Positions 38,207-47,324 of a stretch of DNA of 64,000 nucleotides are shown here, piece after piece; the first letter of the stretch is position 1, and each line of letters starts with the position of its first letter. Position numbers and translations under genes: made by a program. This stretch comes from Caballeronia sp. TF1N1 (GTDB lineage Bacteria > Pseudomonadota > Gammaproteobacteria > Burkholderiales > Burkholderiaceae), in the NCBI RefSeq assembly GCF_022878925.1, contig NZ_CP084629.1:124001-188000 (forward strand). Direction: 5' to 3'. The notes beneath the pieces were generated by a model. It was given only the letters and a program-made list of their open reading frames with translations, was not told where the DNA came from and did not search any database.

Positions 38207-38257
38207 ATGAGGCCGAACCCGTTTCCCTATCTCAACACAACCCGTGGAAAGATTCGC

Positions 38258-39028
38258 ATGAAAGTGGACAAGCAAAGCTTCGCAGGGCGGCACGCGTTCA
38301 TCACCGGCGGCAGCCGGGGCATTGGCTTTCAGACCGCCATCGCGTTAGGCGAAGCGGGCGCGGCGGTGACCATATCGGACCTGACGGATCATGCGGTGAG
38401 CGAAGCCGTCGACAAGCTGCGCGCGGCCGGCGTCGATGCCAGCGGCGTGGTGCTCGACGTCACCGACCCGGATCAATGCGACCGCGTCGCGCTCGAACTG
38501 AATGGCGGCGCAGCGGTCGATGTGCTCGTCGCCAACGCAGGCATTGCGTGGCCCGACACGCCCGCCGAGGAGATGAGCAACGAAGCGTGGCTCAAGGTGA
38601 TCGACACCAATCTCAACGGCACGTTCTGGACGTGCCGCGCGTTCGGGCGTCATATGCTCGCCAAGGGCAAAGGCTCGATCGTGACCGTGGGTTCCATGTC
38701 CGGCGTCATCTCCAACAAACCGCAACGGCAGGTGCAATACAACGCGTCGAAAGCGGCGGTGCATCATCTGACGAAGTCGCTCGCGGGCGAATGGGCGGAG
38801 CGCAACGTGCGCGTCAATTGCGTCGCGCCGACCTACGTCAACACGGTCATGTCGAACGTGACGGCAAAGGACGAGCGCTTCTTCAAGCCGTGGATGGACA
38901 ACACGCCGATGCGCCGCATGGTGGAACCGGAGGAAGTGGCATTGGCGATTGCGTTTCTGGCGTCGGACGCGGCGAGCGCAATCACCGGCACCATCCTGCT
39001 CACCGATGCGGGCTACACCATCTGGTGA
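38258..39028 (+). CDS. Short-chain dehydrogenase/reductase (polyol dehydrogenase-like)
   Basis: 256 residues. Cofactor motif TGGSRGIGFQTA, NAG in VANAGIAWP, Ser in VGSMSGVI and YNASK as the catalytic pair. An Asp after the second strand (ISDLTD) suggests NAD preference. Sequence layout resembles arabinitol/xylitol/sorbitol dehydrogenases. The ATG at 38258 follows GGAAAG. It is divergent from the ribulokinase-like gene and ends 5 bases before the convergent tarD. Confidence 0.9.
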   Translation: MKVDKQSFAGRHAFITGGSRGIGFQTAIALGEAGAAVTISDLTDHAVSEAVDKLRAAGVDASGVVLDVTDPDQCDRVALELNGGAAVDVLVANAGIAWPDTPAEEMSNEAWLKVIDTNLNGTFWTCRAFGRHMLAKGKGSIVTVGSMSGVISNKPQRQVQYNASKAAVHHLTKSLAGEWAERNVRVNCVAPTYVNTVMSNVTAKDERFFKPWMDNTPMRRMVEPEEVALAIAFLASDAASAITGTILLTDAGYTIW

Positions 39029-39032
39029 CGCG

Positions 39033-40199
39033 TCACGCCGACAGCTTCGTCATCTCGGCGTAAAGGTCGGCCTTGCCCTCGAAACCGATGCCGGGCAAGT
39101 CGGGCATGGTGATATAGCCGTCTTCGACCTTCACGCCATCCGGGAAACCGCCGTAGGGCTGGAACAGATCAGGATACGACTCGTTGCCGCCAAGCCCCAG
39201 CCCGGCCGCGATATTCAACGACATCTGGTGCCCGCCGTGCGGAACGCAGCGGCTCGGCGACCAGCCGTGCTGATGCAGCATGTCGAGCGTGCGCAGATAT
39301 TCGACGAGACCGTAACTCAGCGCGCAATCGAACTGCAGCCAGTCGCGGTCGGCACGCATGCCGCCGTAGCGAATCAGGTTGCGCGCGTCCTGCATCGAAA
39401 AGAGGTTTTCGCCGGTGGCCATCGGCTTGTCGTAGTAGTTGCGCAGCGTGGCTTGCAACTCGAAGTCGAGCGGATCGCCCGGCTCTTCGTACCAGAAGAG
39501 ATCGTATTGCGAGAGCGCCTTGGCGTACTGAATAGCCGTGTCGAGATCGAAGCGGCCGTTGGCGTCCACCGCGAGCTTCTGGCCGTCCTGCAGAATGCTC
39601 AGGATCGAATCGATACGGCGCAGGTCTTCATCGAGCGAAGCGCCGCCAATCTTCTTTTTGACGACCGTATAGCCCCGGTCGATGTAGCTGCGCATCTCGT
39701 CCTTGAGCTTGCCGTGGTCCTGGCCCGGATAGTAGTAGCCGCCTGCCGCATACACGAACACCTTGCGGTCCGGCTGGCCATTGCCATGACGGTCCGCGAG
39801 CAACTGAAAAAGCGGCTTGCCTTCTATCTTCGCGACCGCGTCCCAGATCGCCATGTCGATGGTCCCAATAGCCACCGAACGCTCGCCGTGACCGCCCGGC
39901 TTCTCGTTCATGAACATGGTCGCCCACACCTTGTGGGGATCGATGTTGTTGCCGGTATCGTCGAGGAGCGTGCTTGGGTCTGCTTCGAGGATGCGCGGAA
40001 TGAAGCGCTCGCGCATGAGCTTGCCCTGACCGTAGCGGCCGTTCGAGTTGAAGCCGTAACCGACGACAGGCTTGCCGTCGCGGATCACGTCGGTCACGAC
40101 CGCGACGAGACTCAGCGTCATCTTGCTGAAGTCGATATATGCATTACGGATGGGCGAACTGATCGGAACGGTCTTTTCGCGGATTTCGACGATCTTCAT
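39033..40199 (-). CDS. tarD: D(-)-tartrate dehydratase
   Basis: 388 residues, mandelate-racemase subgroup of the enolase superfamily. It is recognised from its similarity to the characterised Bradyrhizobium enzyme along the whole length. Acid/base Lys181/Lys183 (VVKKKIGG), Mg ligands Asp212, Glu238 and Glu264, and His321 (PHGGHQMS) each lie one residue before the reported numbers. It dehydrates D-tartrate to oxaloacetate. The ATG at 40199 follows AGGAG at 6 bases. Divergent from a LysR regulator. Confidence 0.93.
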   Translation of the reverse strand: MKIVEIREKTVPISSPIRNAYIDFSKMTLSLVAVVTDVIRDGKPVVGYGFNSNGRYGQGKLMRERFIPRILEADPSTLLDDTGNNIDPHKVWATMFMNEKPGGHGERSVAIGTIDMAIWDAVAKIEGKPLFQLLADRHGNGQPDRKVFVYAAGGYYYPGQDHGKLKDEMRSYIDRGYTVVKKKIGGASLDEDLRRIDSILSILQDGQKLAVDANGRFDLDTAIQYAKALSQYDLFWYEEPGDPLDFELQATLRNYYDKPMATGENLFSMQDARNLIRYGGMRADRDWLQFDCALSYGLVEYLRTLDMLHQHGWSPSRCVPHGGHQMSLNIAAGLGLGGNESYPDLFQPYGGFPDGVKVEDGYITMPDLPGIGFEGKADLYAEMTKLSA

Positions 40200-40296
40200 G
40201 AATGTCTCCTGACGGCACTTGCTCATTGAAGACGTTAGGTTAGCCGCGAAATGCCGGGTTAAGATTCAACCACATTCATTTCATTTTTTTCTTAAA

Positions 40297-41253
40297 GTGA
40301 ATACTGATTCGGCATCGGACTTCGAGTTCTTCATCTTGCTCGCGAAACTGAAGAGCATGTCCGGCGCGGCGCGCGCACTCGATCTCACGCCGCCCGCAGC
40401 GACCAAGCGGCTCGGCATCATGGAAAAGCGGCTGGGCGCGCAGCTCGTCAACCGCACCACGCGCAGCATCAGCCTCACGCCGGAAGGCGAAACCTATCTG
40501 CGCTATGCAACGCAGATCGTGGAGCAAGTGCGCGAAATGGAAGAAGCGATCACGGGCGCGCGCACCGATCCGCAAGGGCTGCTGCGCATCAACGCGACGC
40601 TCGGCTTCGGCCGCACGACCATTGCGCCGCTCGTGTCCGAGTTTGCAAAGCGCTTTCCTCGGGTCGAGGTTCAGTTCGAAGTGACGGATCGGCCCGTCGA
40701 TCTGATCGAAGGTGCGTTCGATATGGCGATACGTTTCGGCGAACTGCCCGACAGCCGCTTGAGCGCGAGACGCATCATGAGCAACCGGCGCTTTCTTTGC
40801 GCATCGCCGAAATATCTCGAACGCTTCGGCACGCCCGAAAAGATCGAAGACTTGCTGCAGCACCGCTGCATCATCCATCGGCAGAACGACGATGCCTATG
40901 GCGTATGGCGATTCATCGACGAAGAGCACACGGAAGCGCTGAAAGTGCGCGGCGCGTTATCCAGCAACGATGGCGATATCGTCCTGCGCTGGGCGCTCGA
41001 CGGACACGGCATTCTTATCCGCTCGGAATGGGACCTGGCGAAGTATGTACAGAGCGGACGGCTCGAAATCGTGCTGCCGAACGCCGTGCTGCCATCGGCC
41101 GATCTCTTCGTCTATTACCCGCGGCAACGCAACCAGACCGCACGCGCCCGTGCGTTTATCGACTTCCTGGTTGAGCGCTTTCAGGCGCCGTTCATTCCCG
41201 TCGATGCCGGCAAGCTCGTGCGCGAGCGCAAGAAACGCGGCGCCCGCCGTTGA
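40297..41253 (+). CDS. LysR family transcriptional regulator, divergent from tarD
   Basis: About 318 residues. Helix-turn-helix in KSMSGAARALDLTPPAATKRLGIMEKRLGAQL, then the effector domain from GLLRINATLGFGRTTIAP. It closely resembles the LysR at 21058. The start is uncertain: GTG at 40297 fits the family N-terminus (NTDSASDFEFF) but no good ribosome site is seen, and a TTG at 40219 is also in frame. Likely activator of tarD, with the 97-base intergenic region holding the site. Confidence 0.85.
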   Translation: MNTDSASDFEFFILLAKLKSMSGAARALDLTPPAATKRLGIMEKRLGAQLVNRTTRSISLTPEGETYLRYATQIVEQVREMEEAITGARTDPQGLLRINATLGFGRTTIAPLVSEFAKRFPRVEVQFEVTDRPVDLIEGAFDMAIRFGELPDSRLSARRIMSNRRFLCASPKYLERFGTPEKIEDLLQHRCIIHRQNDDAYGVWRFIDEEHTEALKVRGALSSNDGDIVLRWALDGHGILIRSEWDLAKYVQSGRLEIVLPNAVLPSADLFVYYPRQRNQTARARAFIDFLVERFQAPFIPVDAGKLVRERKKRGARR

Positions 41254-41363
41254 TCCGCTCGTGTACGGGCACGAACGTTCGCATCACGCGCCACGCGACT
41301 TGCCTCGTGCGTCGGACGATGCGAGACTCGGCACGCTGAAGTCGCCCGCAAAACGGAGGAGAC

Positions 41364-42887
41364 ATGCGGCCAGCCTATAGCCTGAAAACGCATTCACTCG
41401 CCGACACCGCGCCACTGCTCCCATGGGCTGCGGCGCTGGCGATTTTGCATATCGCGACCAATGGCGAATACGGCTTTCATCGCGATGAACTGTCCACGTT
41501 GGAAGACGCGCGCTCGCTCGCGTGGGGTTACGTCGGCGTCCCGCCGTTCATTCCGTTTCTTGCGCGAGGCGCGTTCGCGCTGTTCGGGCCGTCGCTGACC
41601 GGCTTGCGCTTTTTCTCGTCGCTGGCAATGGGCATCGCCTTCGTGCTCACGGGCCTGATTGCGCGCGAGCTCGGAGGAAGCAGACGGGCGCAGATCGTCG
41701 CCGCATTGGCCGCTGCTATTAGCAGTGTCGCGTTGAGCGCGGGCGCGCTTTATCAGTACGTCAGTTTCGACTATCTATGGTGGGTCGCGGCCGCATACTG
41801 CGCGGTGCGCCTGCTGTCCACGGACGATGCACGATGGTGTCTCGGCGTTGGCGCTGCCATCGGCATCGGCTTGTTGACGAAGTACACCATCGCGTTTCTG
41901 GCAGCGGGTATCGCCGCGGGCTTGCTCTTTACACCCGCCCGTCGATACTTCCGCAGCGCGTGGCTATGGCTCGGCGTCGCGCTCGTCGGCGTGATCGTGC
42001 TGCCTCACTTGATCTGGCAGTTTCAGCACGACTTCATCACACTGGATTTCCTGCAGAGCATTCACGCTCGCGACGTCCGCATGGGACGCGGCAACGGGTT
42101 CCTGCTCGGTCAGTTCTGGATCACGACAAGCCCGTTCACGGTTCCCTTGTGGCTCGCGGGACTCTACTATCTTTTCGCCGTCGGGGAAGGAAAGCGGTTT
42201 CGCGTGCTTGGCTGGATGTTCGTCGTGCCGCTCGTGTTGTTCGTCGTGGCGAAGGGCCGCGACTACTATATGGCGCCTGCTTATCCGATGTTGCTCGCGG
42301 CGGGCGCGGTGTGGGCGGAGCAACGGATGGCATCGCTCAACATGCGCCACGCAGCGGCGATTCGCTGGTCCGTGTGCGTCGTGCTCGCAATCGGCGCGGT
42401 GCTGGGCGCGGCACCCGTACTGCCGATTGCTCCGGTCGGATCGACATGGTGGCGCTTTGCGGATCGCGTCAATGGCGGCAACTTCAACGAAGAGCTCGGG
42501 TGGCCCGACATGGCGGAAAGCGTCGCGCGCATTCGCGACACACTTCCGGAGGGGCAACGTGCGAGCGTCGGCATTCTCGTCGCCGATACGGGCCAGGCCG
42601 GCGCCATCGATCTATTCGGCGCGCGCTTGAAGCTGCCGAGCCCGATCTCCGGCGCCAACTCACACTGGTTTCGCGGATACGGCGACCCGCCGCCGAAGCC
42701 GCTGATCGTCGTGGGTTTTCCGAGCGATATCGTGCAGCGTGAGTTGGCGTCGTGCCGTATGGCCGCGCGTCTCACGAACCGCTTCGGGATTGCAAACAGC
42801 ACGGTAAGTGGCCGCGATATCTTCGTATGCGAAGCACCGCGCCAACCGTGGCCGCAATTCTGGCGCGGCATACAGGTCTATGGATAG
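41364..42887 (+). CDS. GT39-like membrane glycosyltransferase (ArnT/PMT family)
   Basis: 507 residues with about ten to twelve transmembrane helices. The first periplasmic loop has GFHRDELSTLEDARSLAWGYVGVPP, with the acidic pair expected in polyprenol-phosphate-sugar transferases. The C-terminal 140 residues form a soluble periplasmic domain. It would transfer a sugar from a polyprenyl phosphate to an envelope acceptor. GGAGGAG precedes the ATG. No lipid A or O-antigen genes are nearby; it ends 10 bases from the convergent binding-protein gene. Confidence 0.82.
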   Translation: MRPAYSLKTHSLADTAPLLPWAAALAILHIATNGEYGFHRDELSTLEDARSLAWGYVGVPPFIPFLARGAFALFGPSLTGLRFFSSLAMGIAFVLTGLIARELGGSRRAQIVAALAAAISSVALSAGALYQYVSFDYLWWVAAAYCAVRLLSTDDARWCLGVGAAIGIGLLTKYTIAFLAAGIAAGLLFTPARRYFRSAWLWLGVALVGVIVLPHLIWQFQHDFITLDFLQSIHARDVRMGRGNGFLLGQFWITTSPFTVPLWLAGLYYLFAVGEGKRFRVLGWMFVVPLVLFVVAKGRDYYMAPAYPMLLAAGAVWAEQRMASLNMRHAAAIRWSVCVVLAIGAVLGAAPVLPIAPVGSTWWRFADRVNGGNFNEELGWPDMAESVARIRDTLPEGQRASVGILVADTGQAGAIDLFGARLKLPSPISGANSHWFRGYGDPPPKPLIVVGFPSDIVQRELASCRMAARLTNRFGIANSTVSGRDIFVCEAPRQPWPQFWRGIQVYG

Positions 42888-42896
42888 CGCGCATCT

Positions 42897-43844
42897 TCAT
42901 TGCGCGTCCGTGCCCGCAGTCGTCTGAATGATGGTCTCGAGTTGCGCGCTCATCGGCAGATTGATGCTCGTGCCCGATGGCAGGCGGCGCAAAAACCAGC
43001 GCTTGTATTGCCGGTCCATTTCGCCATCCGCCGCGAGTTCCTGGAACGTGTCCTTCACCACTTGCGCCAACTGCGGATCGTCCTTGCGAAACATGATGCC
43101 GTACGGCTCATACGAAAGGTAATCGCCGACCACCCGGTACGACCCGCCCGCGCCCGCGTGCTCGGCAATCAGCCCGTAGAGCAAGACGTCGTCGGTGGCG
43201 AATGCGTCGGCATGGCCGTCGGCCACTTGCGCGAAGCCTTGCGCGTGGTCTGGCACGATCTGCAACTGAATGCCGAGCCGGAACTTGCTGTCCAGATCGC
43301 GCAGCGCCTTCTCGTTCGTGGTGCCGGCGGTCAACGTGACCTTCTTGCCCGCGAGATCGCGAAACGAGCCGATAGGCGAGCCGCTCTTGACCATCACCTT
43401 CGTGCCCGCGACGAAGATGATCGGCGAAAACGCCACGCGTTTCTGGCGTTCGATATTGCTGGTCGTCGAGCCGCATTCGAGATCGACACGGCCGCTCGTC
43501 ACGGCGTCGATACGATTATCAGGCGTAACCGGCACCCACAGGATGGTCGGCGTCAGGTTGATCGCATCGCCGATGGCCGTCACCAGCGACTTGCATAACT
43601 CGATGGAATAACCGATAGGTTCATGGCGCGCGTTCAGATACGAAAACGGCACCGATGCCTCGCGATAACCAATCGCGACGACACCGCTCTTTCGCACCTT
43701 CGCGAGCGTTCCCGTGAGCGCGACGGGCGCGAAGCTATCGGGAATAGCGCGTGACGTTTGCGGATCGTCCTGCGCTCGCGCTCCGGCACAGGCGATCAAG
43801 GTCCCCGCAAGCGCGAGCATCGAGCAGAATCGCTGCATCTTCAT
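42897..43844 (-). CDS. Amino-acid ABC-type binding protein (GltI/DEBP-like)
   Basis: 315 residues, with a signal peptide (MKMQRFCSMLALAGTLIACAGARA, cleavage after ARA). The mature protein has YREASVPFSYL, SIELCKSLV and the RVDLECGSTTSNIERQKRV loop typical for glutamate/aspartate binding proteins. No ABC permease or ATPase is nearby; it is 13 bases after dctA in one operon, so the pair may form a joint uptake system or this is an orphan. GGAG precedes the ATG at 43844. Confidence 0.9.
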   Translation of the reverse strand: MKMQRFCSMLALAGTLIACAGARAQDDPQTSRAIPDSFAPVALTGTLAKVRKSGVVAIGYREASVPFSYLNARHEPIGYSIELCKSLVTAIGDAINLTPTILWVPVTPDNRIDAVTSGRVDLECGSTTSNIERQKRVAFSPIIFVAGTKVMVKSGSPIGSFRDLAGKKVTLTAGTTNEKALRDLDSKFRLGIQLQIVPDHAQGFAQVADGHADAFATDDVLLYGLIAEHAGAGGSYRVVGDYLSYEPYGIMFRKDDPQLAQVVKDTFQELAADGEMDRQYKRWFLRRLPSGTSINLPMSAQLETIIQTTAGTDAQ

Positions 43845-43857
43845 GGCGCGGCTCCGC

Positions 43858-45165
43858 TTAACCTTCTGCCGGATGGGCGATGGTCGCTTCGAGCTCGGTT
43901 TCGATGCGCGCCGCGTTGGCGTCGGCTTCCGCTTCCGTCATCAGTTCGCCCTCCCACTTGGCGACCACCGCGCTCGCAATCGAATTGCCCACCGCGTTCG
44001 TGGCGGAACGGCCCATGTCGAGGAACGTGTCCACGCCGAGAATCAACAACAAACCCGCTTCGGGAATGCCGAACTGGTTGAGCGTCGCCGCGATCACGAC
44101 GAGCGACGCGCGCGGCACGCCGGCCATTCCCTTGGATGTCAGCATGAGCACCAGCAACATGGTCAGTTGCGTGCCGATGGAAAGCGGAATGTTGTAGGCC
44201 TGCGCGATAAACAACGTCGCGAAGGTGCAGTACATCATCGAGCCGTCGAGGTTGAACGAATAGCCCATCGGCATCACGAACGCGGAGATCTTGCGCTTCA
44301 CGCCGAAGCGGTCGAGCGCATCGAGAATCTTCGGATACGCGGCTTCCGAACTCGCGGTCGCGAACGAGAGCATGAACGCTTCTCTTATCAGTCCCAGCAG
44401 CTTGAGCACGCGTGGTCCAAGAAACAGGAAACCCGCGAGCGCCAGCAACGCCCACAATATGAACAGGCTCAAGTAGAAGTCGCCCATGAAGACCGCGAAC
44501 TTGAGCAGAATGGTCAGGCCATTGACGGCGACAGTGGACGCCATTGCGGCCAGCACGGCGAGCGGTGCGAGCTTCATCACGTAGCCGGTGATCTTCAGCA
44601 TGACGTGCGAGAGCTGGTCGATGGCGGCGACGAGAATCTTGCCCTTGTCGCCCAGCGCGGCGAGCGCCACACCGAAGAACATGGAGAACACGACGATCTG
44701 CAGCACTTCGTTATTGGTCATCGCTTCGGCGAACGACCTCGGCACCATGTGACTCACGAAGTCCTTGAGCGTGAACTTGGAAGTCGCCAGATTCGCCGAC
44801 GCGCCGATATCCGGCAAAGGCAGCCCGAGATTCTCGCCCGGCCTGAGCAGGTTCGACATCATGAGACCGAGCAGCAACGACACGAGCGACGCGGTGACGA
44901 ACCAGCCGAGCGCCTTGGCAAACACGCGCCCGACCGAGGCTGCATCGCCCATATGCGCAATGCCCACGACGAGCGTGGAGAACACGAGCGGACCGATCAC
45001 CATTTTGATCAGTCGCAGAAACACGTCCGATATGAGCGAGATGTAGCCCGCGATTTCAGTAGCAGTCTTCTTGTCCGGAAAGCTCGAGTAGATCATGTAG
45101 CCGATCCCGATGCCCAACAGCATGGCGACCAGGATCCAGATGGCCGCATTATTTTTTCGGTTCAT
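43858..45165 (-). CDS. dctA: Dicarboxylate/amino acid:cation symporter (DctA/GltP family)
   Basis: 435 residues, DAACS family, eight helices and two re-entrant hairpins. Hairpin 1 carries the serine-rich SFATASSEAAYPK, helix 7 has GYSFNLDGSMMY, and hairpin 2 has SKGMAGVPRASLVV. It takes up C4-dicarboxylates or Glu/Asp with protons or sodium. The ATG at 45165 follows GGAGG at 7 bases. First gene of the operon with the binding protein. The 278 bases upstream hold no gene. Confidence 0.92.
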   Translation of the reverse strand: MNRKNNAAIWILVAMLLGIGIGYMIYSSFPDKKTATEIAGYISLISDVFLRLIKMVIGPLVFSTLVVGIAHMGDAASVGRVFAKALGWFVTASLVSLLLGLMMSNLLRPGENLGLPLPDIGASANLATSKFTLKDFVSHMVPRSFAEAMTNNEVLQIVVFSMFFGVALAALGDKGKILVAAIDQLSHVMLKITGYVMKLAPLAVLAAMASTVAVNGLTILLKFAVFMGDFYLSLFILWALLALAGFLFLGPRVLKLLGLIREAFMLSFATASSEAAYPKILDALDRFGVKRKISAFVMPMGYSFNLDGSMMYCTFATLFIAQAYNIPLSIGTQLTMLLVLMLTSKGMAGVPRASLVVIAATLNQFGIPEAGLLLILGVDTFLDMGRSATNAVGNSIASAVVAKWEGELMTEAEADANAARIETELEATIAHPAEG

Positions 45166-45443
45166 CTCGAAGCCTCCATTCACTGCTTTGATGGTTTGCG
45201 GGATGCAAAGCTCGAAACCGGATGCTGCCGCTTAGTGTGCCTTAACAAAAAGGGAATTGCATTGGCGTAATCCGCCATGCAAGGTGTTTGAATTGCCGGA
45301 ATCGAAATGCGCGGCGATGACATCGATGCATCGCGTATATATTCGCTACGCGTGCCGCAATGCAGCGACGAGATCGAGTCTCGCGCCTGCCGAACGGCGC
45401 CGCGACGCTGGTGCGCTGCGCAACGGCACGTTTGGCGCGTTGC

Positions 45444-46514
45444 CTAACGCGCGTCCTCGTCGAGCACGAGGAGATTCTCGTGCGAAAAGCCGAGCGCGAC
45501 CGGCTGGCCGCGTTCGGGCAGCAACCGGTTCGGGTCGTTGAAGACATCGAGCGAGACTACCGCGTCTTTCACGCGCGCGCGGATACGCACCACCGCGCCG
45601 AGGAAGCTGATTTCCTCGACGGTTGCCGCCAGCGAATTGCGGCCGCTCGCGGGCGGTTCGAGCACGATCGCTTCGGGACGCAAGGCGAGAAGCCGCTCCC
45701 GGCCGGCATCGTCCGATGGCAACTGGCGCGACGTCACGAGTTCCTGACCGTCCACGGCCATGCGTCCGGTCGCGGGATCGATCACGCGGCCCGCAAGAAT
45801 GTTGAGCGTGCCGACGAAGGAGGCGACAAAGCGCGTGCGCGGAAAGTTATAGATGTTGAGCGGCGGCCCGACCTGTTCGACGCGTCCCTCGTTCATCACG
45901 ACGATGCGATCCGAAATGGATAGCGCCTCTTCCTGATCGTGCGTGACGAAGATCGACGTGATTCCAAGTTCGCGCTGTAACGCGCGAATGTCTTCGCGCA
46001 ACGAGACGCGGATCTTCGCATCGAGCGCGGACAGCGGTTCATCGAGCAGCAACACTTGCGGCTTGCTCGCAAGCGCGCGCGCCAGCGCCACGCGCTGTTG
46101 CTGGCCACCCGACAGTTGCCACGGATAACGCTCGGCAAGATGCGGCAGCTTGATCAGTTCGAGCATTTGCGCCACGCGCTCGTCCATCTCCTTCTGCGGA
46201 CGCTTCGCCACTCGCAGCGCGAAGCCTATGTTCTGCGCCACCGTCATGTTCGGAAAGAGCGCATACGATTGAAACACCATGCCGACGGCTCGTTCGCGCG
46301 TACGCAGATGCGTGACGTCGCGGCTATCGAGACGAATGGTGCCGCGCGTGGGCGTCTCGAAGCCCGCGATCATGCGCAGCACGGTCGTCTTGCCGCATCC
46401 AGAAGGACCGAGGAACGTGATGAACTCGCCGCGCTCGATCTTCATGTCGAACTGATGCAGCGCGATGTTCGGCCCGAACGCCTTGTGAAGATTGTCGATT
46501 TCGAGAAATGCCAT
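45444..46514 (-). CDS. ABC transporter ATP-binding protein, PotA/FbpC-like (Fe3+, polyamine or phosphonate)
   Basis: 356 residues. Walker A GPSGCGKTT, Q-loop FQSYALFPNM, signature LSGGQQQR, Walker B LLLDEPLSALD and H-loop VTHDQEEA, followed by a C-terminal TOBE domain (about 280-350, LALRPEAI). It energises the two permeases upstream. It is the last gene of a four-gene minus-strand operon, 18 bases after the permease stop. Confidence 0.93.
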   Translation of the reverse strand: MAFLEIDNLHKAFGPNIALHQFDMKIERGEFITFLGPSGCGKTTVLRMIAGFETPTRGTIRLDSRDVTHLRTRERAVGMVFQSYALFPNMTVAQNIGFALRVAKRPQKEMDERVAQMLELIKLPHLAERYPWQLSGGQQQRVALARALASKPQVLLLDEPLSALDAKIRVSLREDIRALQRELGITSIFVTHDQEEALSISDRIVVMNEGRVEQVGPPLNIYNFPRTRFVASFVGTLNILAGRVIDPATGRMAVDGQELVTSRQLPSDDAGRERLLALRPEAIVLEPPASGRNSLAATVEEISFLGAVVRIRARVKDAVVSLDVFNDPNRLLPERGQPVALGFSHENLLVLDEDAR

Positions 46515-46532
46515 GCGTCGCGTGCCTCAGGC

Positions 46533-47324
46533 TCAAGTTTTCTGGCCGGCCAGCGCGCGCGCCGAACCGAATACCTGGATCAGTCCCATCGAGGCCCAGG
46601 TGACGACGAACGCGATGATCGCGAGCGCCGACGGCTCGTAGGCACGGTTCGCACCGATCAACTGCAGATACGGGCCGAACGCCGGACGATCCAGCAGGCT
46701 CGCGAGCGTGAACTCGCCGATGACGACCGCAAAGGTAAGGAACGCGCCCGACAGAATGCCCGAGCGCACATTCGGGAAGATCACTTTGAAAAGTATGGTC
46801 GCGCGGCCCGCGCCCAGACATTCGGCGGCTTCGGTGAGCGAGCGGATATCGACGGCGCGCATGCCGGCGTCGACCGCGCGATACATATACGGCAGCGACA
46901 GCGTGACATAGCCGAACACGAGCAACAGGTCGGTCGCGCGTTCGTTGCCGGTGAGCGGCAGGATCGAACTGCTGTTGTAGATGCGCAGATAGCCGAACAC
47001 GATGACGATGGCCGGAATCACGAGCGGCAGCAACGTGATGAACTCGACCACGGGGCGCAGCTTCGGCAAGCGCAGCTGCACCCAGTAAGCGGTCGGCACC
47101 ACGAGCAGCACGCCGATCACGATGGTGAGAAAGCCCATCAGCACCGAATAGCCGAACGACGCCTGAAAATGCGGATCGCCGAGTACGACGCGATACGCGT
47201 CGAAGCTGTATTCGCCACGACGCATGCGCAGACTGAACTCGAACGTGGCGATGAGCGGAATCAGGAAGTACAGCGAGCCGACGATCATCGCGATGGCGGC
47301 GCCCGCGCGCGACTGCGATTTCAT
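46533..47324 (-). CDS. ABC transporter permease (PotC/PhnV-like)
   Basis: 263 residues, about six transmembrane helices. The permease loop is seen in SLTEAAECLGAGRATILFKVIFPNVRSGI. GGGGAC precedes the start at 47324, which overlaps the previous permease stop (ATGA). It is the second permease of the importer, with the order binding protein, permease, permease, ATPase. Confidence 0.92.
   Translation of the reverse strand: MKSQSRAGAAIAMIVGSLYFLIPLIATFEFSLRMRRGEYSFDAYRVVLGDPHFQASFGYSVLMGFLTIVIGVLLVVPTAYWVQLRLPKLRPVVEFITLLPLVIPAIVIVFGYLRIYNSSSILPLTGNERATDLLLVFGYVTLSLPYMYRAVDAGMRAVDIRSLTEAAECLGAGRATILFKVIFPNVRSGILSGAFLTFAVVIGEFTLASLLDRPAFGPYLQLIGANRAYEPSALAIIAFVVTWASMGLIQVFGSARALAGQKT

Noticed and set aside
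40200..40296. LysR T-N11-A box between tarD and its regulator
   Set aside because: Several loose matches exist, and none has convincing dyad symmetry, so no site is called.
43714..45270. A 518-codon plus-strand frame opposite dctA
   Set aside because: It is rich in His, Arg and Gln as expected from the complement of a membrane-protein gene, and has no ribosome site.
45166..45443. Sigma-54 promoter (TGGCAC-N5-TTGC) upstream of dctA
   Set aside because: GGCACG occurs, but the GC element at the required spacing is missing, so the match is not good enough.
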